A DNA stretch of 9,028 bases from Candidatus Krumholzibacteriota bacterium (GTDB lineage: Bacteria > Krumholzibacteriota > Krumholzibacteriia > Krumholzibacteriales > Krumholzibacteriaceae): contig DAOVNN010000101.1 of assembly GCA_030630165.1 (NCBI GenBank), positions 1 through 9,028 on the forward strand, written 5' to 3'. Of this stretch, positions 1 to 6,271 are shown piece after piece. Both the position numbers and the translations under genes were made by a program. Every line of letters starts with the position of its first letter. The stretch's first letter is position 1. The notes beneath the pieces were generated by a model that ran no database searches, was not told where the DNA came from, and worked only from the letters and a program-made list of their open reading frames with translations.

Positions 1-2619
1 ACCGGTGAGGGTCCACCGGACGTTGGTCACGTTGGCGTCGAATCCGGCCGGCGCACCGCCGCCGCCGCCGACAGGCACGTAAGCCCACGTACCGCCGCCG
101 TCATCGGAGAACTCGGTCGTCATCGCAGTGATCCCGGGCGCCAGGGTGCCGTCGGACTCCGAGCCGACCCTGAACTGCGTCCAAGCGGGGATCGCGTCGT
201 AGATGACGATGTTGGTCAGAGCCGCCACGCCCACGTTCGAGTAGTCGGTCCGGTAGGTCAGTTCCGTTCCGGGAAGCTGATTGCCCACAGGGCTGACCGA
301 CTTGGTCAGAACGAGGTTTCCGGCCACGATCGTCGTGACGTCGATAGCCGAATCGGTGGCGCCTGTGCCGTTTCCGGTCACAGTGATAGTGCCGGTCTCG
401 ATCGTGCCTACAGCCACGCCACCGGGGATCGACAGCTGAACAATAATGTCCTGGGTGGCGCCGGCTACGAGTGTGACCGAGGGGATCGGGTTGTTGGCCA
501 GATCGAAGAAGGCGTAGCTCCAGGCGTTCGAGCTGAGCGCGCTGAGCATGAAGGTATCGTCGACGTTGCCCGTGTTGGTAACGGTGTGCTGGTAGCGGAC
601 CGTGCCGTTGGCCGTACCTGTACCGATCCTGTCGGGCGTGATTGTTACGGCAGCCGTGCCGAGCACGGTCACCGTGTTGGCGATCTCGTCGAATATGCCG
701 GCGTTGAGAGCCGAAGTGGCCCTGAAGGTGACCGCGTTGATGCCCGGGATCTCGCCGACGGGTACATCGACGCGCGCTATAACGCTGACCTCGGCGCCCG
801 CAGCTACCGGCCCGACATTGGCGATCGGGGTGAGCTCGGGGTTGTCGAGGATACCGTTAGCGTTGGCGTCGAGATAGAAAGTCACTGTCCAGCCGGCGGG
901 GAATGTCGAGGACAGATCGAAATTGTCGCTCGATCCGCCGGTGTTGATGACATCGAGAGGGAAGTCGACCGGCAGGCCCGGAGCTGTATCGATGTTGGCC
1001 GGGGTGTCATTGGTGCCGACCGCTCCGTCGTAGTTGCCGATGTCGACCGCGGCGGGGTTGATCGCCGTTATCTCGTCGGTGGTCGTGTTGGTCTCGGTCG
1101 GATCGTTTGCCGAAATTGCGTTGATAACGGCCAGGTACGGACCGCCCGCAACAGCGCTGCCCGGAACGGTGATGCGGACGATGAAGTCCTGCGTCGCGCC
1201 GGGGTTGATGTTGCCGACATCGACCGTGCCGTCACCGTTCGTATCGTTGAGAGGGGTTACCCCGTCGATACGGAACAGTTGGACGCCGTATCCCGGAGGG
1301 AACGTAGATGCGCCGAGGTTCTGCTGGATGTTGATAAAATCAGCGGCATTGCCGTCGTTCCTTACCGTGTTAATAAATTCGACTATCTCGTTCGCGTAAG
1401 CGTTCGCGACGGCCTGTGAATCGTCGTCATACAGAGGGGCGGTACCTGCGTCAGGCACGCCTGCCGGGCCGACGAGGACCTCGGCGAGGATGTTCACGAC
1501 GATCTGCGTGTTGTTCGTCGCGACGATCATCGGATCGGGCGTGCCGGCATTGTTGTCAACATAGGCAAGGGCGCCGTCGTTGTTGATGATACCGGCGGGC
1601 ATCGTCAGAGGAACGGTCACGTCATAGGTGAAGTTGTAGTTCTGGCCGATAGCCAGACCACCGCTGGTGACATAAGCTACCGCTATGTCGCCGGCAGCGG
1701 CAGCGGCCGACCATGCCCACGTCTCGGGCGAACCGACCGTCGGGCTTCCGGCGGGCAGGTACAGTACCGTTCCGCCCGCAGGAGCGCCGGCGGGAGCGCC
1801 GGACAGAGCCAGCGGGTTGCCCGTCGAGGGATCGGTCGGGATAATGTCGTATACGAGAACGCCGGTCAGGCCCACCGAAGCGACGGTGACGCCGTTGGCG
1901 ATATCGTTACCGACATTCTGGCCGGTGATCGTGTAGGTAGCGATGGCGCCCGGATTCACAATGGCCGGAAGGCCGGGCATCGTCGCGGTCAGGACGGCGT
2001 CGCTCACTACGTCTGTCTGGTGGATATTGTCAGTATCTACCTGGGTCACGTCTCCGACCGAAGTAGCCGTCATGCCGACATAGGCGACCTCGCCGGCGGC
2101 TGCCAGCGCGGGGACCTGATACTCGACAAGAAGCTGAATGGTCGTACCGGCAGCCACGGGACCGATGTTGCCCGGGACACCGCCGGCTGAGATAACGGGC
2201 TCGCCGCCATCGAGCACGCCGTTACCATTGACGTCGTGATAGATATCGATATCGCCCAGTCCGAGTGTCATCGTAGTGGCCGCATCGATAATCGGTACGA
2301 TCGTGAAATTGTCGAAGTCGTTACCCGTGTTGGTGAGGTTGTAGCTGTAGTATAACGTCTGTCCAGGTATCGCCATTCCGACCATACCCGGCGCAGCCGC
2401 GGTACCGTCCGGCAGGACTGATACCCCGAATACCGGGAGTACGATCGTGGTGACCGCGTTAGAGGTCGCCGTGTAAGTGTTGCCGGAGAGATCCTCGAAC
2501 GTGGCCGAGGCCTGGTTCTGGATCGTCGTACCGGCAGGCGTCTGGGCGTTGACAGCCGACGATACGACAAGCGCTATCGCCAGAACCATCAGGAACCCAG
2601 CTGACTTCTTAAAAGTCAT
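1..2619 (-). CDS. Large secreted DUF11/NEW3-like repeat surface protein (3'-truncated by window edge)
   Basis: The minus-strand frame is open from the ATG at 2619 to base 1 (873 codons, no stop seen), so the C-terminus lies outside the window. An in-frame TGA sits nine bases upstream, which fixes this ATG as the first possible start. Residues 1-25 form a Sec signal peptide (KK, hydrophobic core, cleavage after VNA). The mature part is built from Ig-like repeats with an NTGN/NDGN-x-x-D-x-F opening at about 97, 418, 559 and 682. Three of these carry acidic Dx[NT]xNGxxD-like loops (129, 459, 584) resembling calcium-binding loops. Residues 222-345 look DUF11-like, and a clear DUF11 domain starts near 766 (LVLTKSVSPVGNQLPGTELT). 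I saw no Cys and only three Lys. Such proteins are usually extracellular or surface-layer components; the exact role is unknown. It follows the small DUF11 gene by 101 bases, probably in one operon. Confidence 0.9.
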   Translation of the reverse strand, partial: MTFKKSAGFLMVLAIALVVSSAVNAQTPAGTTIQNQASATFEDLSGNTYTATSNAVTTIVLPVFGVSVLPDGTAAAPGMVGMAIPGQTLYYSYNLTNTGNDFDNFTIVPIIDAATTMTLGLGDIDIYHDVNGNGVLDGGEPVISAGGVPGNIGPVAAGTTIQLLVEYQVPALAAAGEVAYVGMTATSVGDVTQVDTDNIHQTDVVSDAVLTATMPGLPAIVNPGAIATYTITGQNVGNDIANGVTVASVGLTGVLVYDIIPTDPSTGNPLALSGAPAGAPAGGTVLYLPAGSPTVGSPETWAWSAAAAAGDIAVAYVTSGGLAIGQNYNFTYDVTVPLTMPAGIINNDGALAYVDNNAGTPDPMIVATNNTQIVVNILAEVLVGPAGVPDAGTAPLYDDDSQAVANAYANEIVEFINTVRNDGNAADFINIQQNLGASTFPPGYGVQLFRIDGVTPLNDTNGDGTVDVGNINPGATQDFIVRITVPGSAVAGGPYLAVINAISANDPTETNTTTDEITAINPAAVDIGNYDGAVGTNDTPANIDTAPGLPVDFPLDVINTGGSSDNFDLSSTFPAGWTVTFYLDANANGILDNPELTPIANVGPVAAGAEVSVIARVDVPVGEIPGINAVTFRATSALNAGIFDEIANTVTVLGTAAVTITPDRIGTGTANGTVRYQHTVTNTGNVDDTFMLSALSSNAWSYAFFDLANNPIPSVTLVAGATQDIIVQLSIPGGVAVGTIETGTITVTGNGTGATDSAIDVTTIVAGNLVLTKSVSPVGNQLPGTELTYRTDYSNVGVAALTNIVIYDAIPAWTQFRVGSESDGTLAPGITAMTTEFSDDGGGTWAYVPVGGGGGAPAGFDANVTNVRWTLTG

Positions 2620-2641
2620 GCCTGATCACCATCCTTCCGCC

Positions 2642-2653
2642 CTCCGTACGGAG
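2642..2653. repeat. 12-bp perfect palindrome between the two DUF11 genes
   Basis: CTCCGTACGGAG is its own reverse complement and lies about 23 bases before the start codon of the large surface-protein gene. A second small dyad (CCCC-ttgc-GGGG, around 2674-2685) lies nearby in the same 101-base spacer. These may form mRNA hairpins that affect stability or translation between the two genes, or be a protein-binding site. No U-run follows, so neither is a clear terminator. Confidence 0.4.
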
Positions 2654-2720
2654 AGCATCTCAAACGGAACTATCCCCTTGCGGGGAACTTCAAAAACGAA
2701 ACTTATGAAGCCTCAGGGGC

Positions 2721-3212
2721 CTACTTCACATGGACGCGGTAGCTGACCATGATCTCTTCCCCGACATCGAGGTTTCCCGCCATCGACCACCTGACATGCG
2801 TGATCATCTCCGGATCGGCCTTCTTTTTCTCGACCGTCCCGTCCTTGCGGGCTACTTCGACTATTACCGGCGCTTTGTACCAGGTCTTGCCCTGGTCGAT
2901 GCTGTACATCGGTTTGAGTCCTGGAATGTCGGTGGCTGTTTCTTCGATGTAGACCGTTCCGGCCGGAACGGGCCCGATCAGATCGACCCCGGACGCCGTA
3001 GCGCTTCCGGAGTTCGTATACTTCAGCGTATACTCGACCATATCGTTCGGGTAGACCTTCTCGGCCGACAGAGCGATCTCGCCCTTGTCCTCATCGACAA
3101 CGATCTTCGCGGCTGACATCTCACCCTTGAGCTCGGGGCTCTGGGCAAATGCGGCGCCGGCGGAGACGGCGGCGAAGAGGAGAAGAATCGCTGCTGACAG
3201 ACTTCTTCTCAT
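2721..3212 (-). CDS. Secreted single-domain DUF11 protein
   Basis: This gene encodes 163 residues. The ATG at 3212 is chosen because AGGAGG lies eight bases upstream; a GTG at 3257 in the same frame would add 15 non-signal-like residues. Residues 1-23 are a Sec signal peptide (MRR, LLLF core, AFA before Q24). The rest is one DUF11-type beta-sandwich: YPNDMVEYTLKYTNSGSATA (54-73), VDLIGPVPAGTVYIE (76-90), SIDQGKTW (104-111), ITHVRWSMAGNLDVGEEIMV (137-156). DUF11 domains are found in surface and extracellular proteins, often as repeats; a one-domain secreted version suggests a subunit or binding partner. The downstream large protein ends, within this window, in a domain with the same FSDDGGGTW...VTNVRW pattern, so the two are likely related and may assemble together. 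It appears to be the first gene of the operon. Function is inferred only. Confidence 0.9.
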   Translation of the reverse strand: MRRSLSAAILLLFAAVSAGAAFAQSPELKGEMSAAKIVVDEDKGEIALSAEKVYPNDMVEYTLKYTNSGSATASGVDLIGPVPAGTVYIEETATDIPGLKPMYSIDQGKTWYKAPVIVEVARKDGTVEKKKADPEMITHVRWSMAGNLDVGEEIMVSYRVHVK

Positions 3213-3545
3213 CTGGCTGTCCTCCTTGTTTTCCTCCAGTCCGAATGGAGTTCGCACGCGGTTGATGCTGCTACATCATGACGATGGAGGCTTGGTTGAA
3301 TCTCGCGACCTGCTCGTCAGCGGTCGCAGAATGCTTTTCTTGGCGAGTCCCAAACGCAAAGTACGTGCCTTCGAAAATGGGTTAACCGCCGCTGGAGCGA
3401 GATTGAGGATTTATCACTATATGGAAAGCAGGAGGGCGGGGCTCCTATCTATATGATATGATAGGGGTTATAGTCGCAAATCTGGCTTGTGGAAGAATCG
3501 GTAATCAAGAGAAACAACAGGGAATCATGGGGAATCAGAGGGCAT
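3213..3545. other. Leader/promoter region of the DUF11 operon, no gene seen
   Basis: This 333-base stretch has no convincing gene. Immediately before the DUF11 start is the ribosome site AGGAGG. A stem-loop sits at 3305-3327 (GCGACC, one bulged T, GCT, loop CGTC, AGC, GGTCGC). A dyad CCTATC-N10-GATAGG sits at 3444-3465 in an AT-rich patch that could hold the promoter, though no clean -35/-10 pair is visible. AATCA recurs at 3503, 3523 and 3533, spaced 20 and 10 bases. Confidence 0.5.
3444..3465. repeat. Inverted repeat in likely DUF11 operon promoter region
   Basis: CCTATC and GATAGG flank a 10-base AT core that is itself nearly symmetric (tatatgatat). It lies about 230 bases upstream of the DUF11 start. 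It could be an operator or part of the promoter; there is no direct evidence for a binding protein. Confidence 0.35.
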
Positions 3546-3574
3546 AAAAAAAGTCCCTCGTGTGAGGGACTTTA
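3546..3574 (-). terminator. Rho-independent terminator of the YHS lipoprotein gene
   Basis: Read on the minus strand, a perfect 10-bp stem (AAAGTCCCTC / GAGGGACTTT) closes a 4-base loop and runs directly into a T-tract (A8 on the plus strand, 3546-3553). It lies 58 bases after the stop codon of the YHS lipoprotein gene. It separates that gene from the DUF11 operon. Confidence 0.9.
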
Positions 3575-3632
3575 GTCTTATGCATCATCGGGCTCTCAAA
3601 TTGCACGAATCGAACGTCCGGGGGAGTTCCCC

Positions 3633-3902
3633 CTACTTCGAGACATACTTCGCGGGGTCCTTCCTGAAGGCCTCGTAGTTTTCCTTGCTGTTGAAACGGT
3701 ACTCGACCCCGTTGTAGACGAAGGAGTGCTTCGCGGTCTCGAAATTCTCGATCCTGGTCCCGTCCACCGGGTCCGTGAGAGAGACACTGCTCACCGCACC
3801 AGCCTGCGTCGTGGTATCGTTCTCATCGGTCTCAGGCTTGTTGCCACATCCCATCGATGCGAAAAGGGCCAGCGCAAGACAGATCACGAGTAGTTTCTTC
3901 AT
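3633..3902 (-). CDS. YHS-domain lipoprotein lacking the usual cysteines
   Basis: This gene encodes 89 residues. GGAGG lies eight bases before the ATG. The N-terminus MKKLLVICLALALFASMGC is a lipoprotein signal with the modified Cys at residue 19, so the protein should be lipidated and tethered to a membrane facing the periplasm or exterior. A linker (20-40) leads to a YHS domain (about 41-87): DPVDG (44-48), FVYNGVEYRFNS (61-72), YEAFRKDPAKYV (76-87). In the YHS family the usual forms are DPVCGM and FCSxxC, and the Cys residues are linked to metal binding. Here they are D47, N71 and Y76, so classic metal binding by these Cys is unlikely. It is a single-gene unit with its own promoter and terminator. 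The family call is firm; the role is unknown. Confidence 0.9.
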   Translation of the reverse strand: MKKLLVICLALALFASMGCGNKPETDENDTTTQAGAVSSVSLTDPVDGTRIENFETAKHSFVYNGVEYRFNSKENYEAFRKDPAKYVSK

Positions 3903-3938
3903 CGGTATACCTCCAGTTCACGTTGTTCAGGCACGGCG

Positions 3939-3967
3939 AAGATAACAGATTTGCCTTTGGCGGTCAA
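3939..3967 (-). promoter_or_regulatory. Sigma-70-like promoter of the YHS lipoprotein gene
   Basis: On the minus strand, TTGACC (3962-3967) and TATCTT (3939-3944) are separated by exactly 17 bases. This would place the transcript start roughly 30 bases before the ATG at 3902, leaving room for the GGAGG ribosome site. It is prediction by consensus only. Confidence 0.6.
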
Positions 3968-4102
3968 GCCCACCGGACAACCCGAATTCCTCTATTCTAA
4001 TTATTAGGGGGGTTGCAGGACAGATAGCACTGTGTATGGTGTGCGGAAAAATAAGTCAGACGGTAAAGAAGCTCAAGCTGGTCGATCCGGAGGTGACAGT
4101 CG

Positions 4103-5008
4103 TTATTTCCCGGGTGGGACGGATTCGGTCAAACCATATTTCGAGTCGGCTTCACTCGATGTCCTCCCGAGCTTCTCGATGGTTATCCTCATCCATTCGG
4201 CCTTCTCCGTATGTCTTATGAACGCCCCCGCATTATCTGCAAATATCTGGAGTGCGTTCATGTCATCTTCTTCATAATCTACATCGGAATCGATCGCGCT
4301 GACATTGATGATACCGACCAGTTCGTCTCTCAGCACAATCGGAACGACCATGGCCGAGATCGATTTGTCGATTTTTTTTCCGAAATCACTGAACTCAGAA
4401 CAATCCATATGACGCCGCAGAAGAAGCGCTTTCCGTGATTCCGCAACCCGGCCGGCAATTCCTTTGCCCAGTTTCTGCCGCACGCCGTTAAAATGGTTCT
4501 CTCTGATCGGACTGATGGCGCGGACCACGAGCTCGTCCGCTTTATCATCGAGCATCATAAGGGAAGCTCGATCGCAATGGAACAGTTTCAGGCAGGTCTC
4601 TGTGATATACTTGAAGATCCTTTCAGGATCAGTTTCATTGCTCATCTTCCGGCAGATATTCGAGATGGCTATGAACCTCGCGGCATTCCTGTTCATCATT
4701 TTGTCATTATCCCATTGAATAACCCGAACCTGCCTCTCCATGGCCAGTAATTTCTTTTCCTGTACCGTCAGATAAGAGATAAATCCGATGATTACCAGCG
4801 AAAGGAAGGCCAACAGGCTCAGATGCGTGTTTTGCCAGGGCCAGTTGTTCGTGATGAGGCCGCTGTACAGTAACAGCTGGGAAGTGATCAGAACCGCCAC
4901 ACTAAGAACTGTAACAAAAACCAGCAGGAACCAGATCCGCCAGTGCCGTTTTTCTGCATTAATAATATTCCGCTGTTTCATTTCCATTTCCAAATCCTTG
5001 AATTTCAT
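4103..5008 (-). CDS. Membrane-anchored GAF-domain sensor protein without output domain
   Basis: This gene encodes 301 residues. AGGAGGG lies a few bases before the ATG at 5008. A charged N-terminus (1-23) leads to two hydrophobic segments (about 24-48 and 62-82), a short charged helix (83-105) that may be coiled coil, and a GAF domain (about 126-265). The GAF domain shows RIFKYITETCLKLFHCDRAS (130-149), GKGIAGRVAESRKALLL (181-197), AMVVPIVLRDELVGIINVSA (219-238) and a final helix MNALQIFADNAGAFI (250-264). No kinase, GGDEF, phosphatase or HTH follows; the tail after 265 is short and polar. GAF domains bind small ligands or mediate dimerisation. It follows a LuxR-type regulator by 54 bases on the same strand, so the two are likely co-transcribed and may work together, with the GAF protein passing a signal from the membrane. 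The partner link is inferred. Confidence 0.88.
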   Translation of the reverse strand: MKFKDLEMEMKQRNIINAEKRHWRIWFLLVFVTVLSVAVLITSQLLLYSGLITNNWPWQNTHLSLLAFLSLVIIGFISYLTVQEKKLLAMERQVRVIQWDNDKMMNRNAARFIAISNICRKMSNETDPERIFKYITETCLKLFHCDRASLMMLDDKADELVVRAISPIRENHFNGVRQKLGKGIAGRVAESRKALLLRRHMDCSEFSDFGKKIDKSISAMVVPIVLRDELVGIINVSAIDSDVDYEEDDMNALQIFADNAGAFIRHTEKAEWMRITIEKLGRTSSEADSKYGLTESVPPGK

Positions 5009-5062
5009 TTTCCCTCCTGATCAGATCGCGCAAAGCGAGACAGATCTGCAAAATCCGGATAA

Positions 5063-5494
5063 TCATTCGTAGAACATCTTATGAAGCAACTGCGTCCTGT
5101 TGCTTACCTCCATCTTCTTATATATCTTCCAGAGGTGGTTTTTTACGGTCTTCTCATCTATATGAAGTTCATGTGATATTTCCCTGTTAGTTCTTCCTCC
5201 GAGAAGCTGGACAAGCACGTCCTTTTCTCGACCGGTCATTATCGCCTGGCCTTTCACTGCCTTGGTCTTCGAGACGAGTCTTTTCATCTCCATGTCCTTA
5301 CGGATCGAATCATGCCCTCCTTCCATGATCAGGTTAATTCTGTTTATCTCCCGCGCGTTACTGAGGATGTTCAGACATATTTCGCACAGAACGCGCTGTA
5401 ATGTCCCGTCATCCACGTTTTCATGATCATCGATGGAGCTATCCTTCAATTCATCCATTATGGAAGCGAGGAGCCTGTGTTCATCAACACTCAC
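5063..5494 (-). CDS. LuxR/GerE-type HTH transcription regulator lacking a receiver domain
   Basis: This gene encodes 143 residues. The start is GTG at 5494, with AGGGGA about six bases upstream; the next in-frame ATG is residue 13. The C-terminal 58 residues are a clear GerE HTH: MTGREKDVLVQLLGGRTNRE (86-105), ISHELHIDEKTVKNHLWKIY (106-125), KKMEVSNRTQLLHKM (126-140). It carries the family-typical T-x-R-E, G-x-T-N and T-V-K-x-H positions. The first 85 residues are acidic and helical, with C37 and C40, and do not resemble a CheY-like receiver or autoinducer-binding domain. At 143 residues the protein is far shorter than usual NarL/LuxR regulators (about 200-250). The signal input may come from the GAF membrane protein encoded next. 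Regulatory targets are not visible, although the AT-rich dyads upstream (5742-5798) are candidates. Confidence 0.9.
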   Translation of the reverse strand: MSVDEHRLLASIMDELKDSSIDDHENVDDGTLQRVLCEICLNILSNAREINRINLIMEGGHDSIRKDMEMKRLVSKTKAVKGQAIMTGREKDVLVQLLGGRTNREISHELHIDEKTVKNHLWKIYKKMEVSNRTQLLHKMFYE

Positions 5495-5556
5495 TTCTAA
5501 TCCCCTTTTTCTTCATGATGGGCCTTTGATTTGATTCCTGATCTCTCGCCAGAGAA

Positions 5557-5670
5557 TCACTGCCCGAAACACTCGCATATCTGCCAGCCAATATCGCAAC
5601 CTTGATGCCATCTTCCGTTCATTACGGGATCGTGTTTTTCACAGCGGATACGCATTCTTACCGCTGTCAT
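5557..5670 (-). CDS. Possible 37-residue Cys/His-rich mini-protein upstream of the LuxR gene
   Basis: An ATG at 5670 (or an in-frame ATG at 5655) opens a 37-residue frame ending in TGA at 5557, 62 bases before the LuxR start and on the same strand. The frame shows C10-x2-H13, H22-x2-C25 and C32-x-C34, plus W21 and W29: a near-symmetric metal-ligand-like pattern in a very short peptide. The frame stays open upstream to a TAA near 5740, so a longer form with an unusual start is possible. No good ribosome site precedes either ATG. It is not a family I recognise. It could be a leader peptide, a small zinc-binding protein, a gene remnant or chance. Confidence 0.28.
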   Translation of the reverse strand: MTAVRMRIRCEKHDPVMNGRWHQGCDIGWQICECFGQ

Positions 5671-6271
5671 GAAATCAATGCGATAAGTGCAGGAGGATGA
5701 ATTCTTAGCTTGTAAATAGGTTGGCTTGTATTTTGTGCATTAAAGATTACGCCATTATATATGTCTATATAATTACAGATGTTTATATCGTAATCTTTTC
5801 TGACATACATTTTCGTGATGTATAATCTATTAAATTTCCATAACTATTTTATATACATACAATTATCAAGCTATTATATCCTTGATATTGATAAGCCTGC
5901 ATATACCGTAAAATGTTGGTTACTCCCACAGCACTCCCGGACATGAAAACAAATTGACGAAATATTATTTCAGGAATAATGGAAAGTCCGGCAAATCGTT
6001 ATACCCACTAATGCGGACATTGACAGGAAGATTGCCAATGTGTATTACAAATTACCAGAATTGCCGAGAAGCATGAAGAATATTACAAAAATCCTGTAAG
6101 TAGGGTATATATATGTGGATATTACAAGTTTCTCGTGTGGAGGATTCTACTCATTAGCATTTCAGCAAGACATTAGGCTTGACATACAGGAAGGTATATT
6201 AAACATTTAAATAAGAAGCTGCTTTCTTTGGTCAAGTACAACTCGGTGTTTCTATCTGATGGTTGGCAACT
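5671..6271. other. AT-rich intergenic island with dyads, no clear gene
   Basis: About 600 bases, markedly richer in A/T than both flanks, separate the divergent LuxR and transposase genes. The nested inverted repeat at 5742-5798 is the clearest structure. Further along are TATCAAG/CTTGATA (about 5865-5890) and three ATATTACAA/GTATTACAA-like copies around 6050-6125. A perfect TTGACA hexamer at 6179-6184 could be a -35 box for the transposase gene, but no good -10 lies at 17 bases. A stop-to-stop frame of about 50 codons exists near 6015-6173 (plus strand) without a normal start codon. The composition suggests acquired or decayed DNA. Confidence 0.5.
5742..5798. repeat. Nested inverted repeat with TATAAT on both strands
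   Basis: The outer arms AAAGATTACG (5742-5751) and CGTAATCTTT (5789-5798) are perfect 10-base inverted copies. Between them lies a second perfect dyad, ATTATATA-tgtc-TATATAAT (5754-5773). The inner dyad places a consensus -10 hexamer TATAAT on each strand (5768-5773 plus, 5754-5759 minus), but neither has a good -35 at 17 bases. It could be an operator or promoter for the divergent genes, a small mobile-element remnant or a cruciform-prone site. Confidence 0.55.

Noticed and set aside
51..70. GCC/GGC triplet run as a regulatory repeat
   Set aside because: It simply encodes a Gly stretch in the large surface protein.
586..1419. A 277-residue plus-strand open frame (and shorter neighbours) opposite the large surface protein
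   Set aside because: The minus strand has a continuous 873-codon frame with a signal peptide and repeated domains; the plus-strand frame is Arg/Asp/Val-rich and typical of antisense shadows in GC-biased coding DNA.
2721..3257. Longer GTG-started form of the small DUF11 protein
   Set aside because: The ATG at 3212 has AGGAGG at good spacing and begins a clean signal peptide; the extension would bury the signal peptide.
3305..3327. Stem-loop as a terminator
   Set aside because: Neither side is followed by a proper T-run; it is more likely a leader structure or chance.
5690..5709. AGGAGG followed directly by ATG on the plus strand
   Set aside because: The spacing is zero and the frame stops after three codons.
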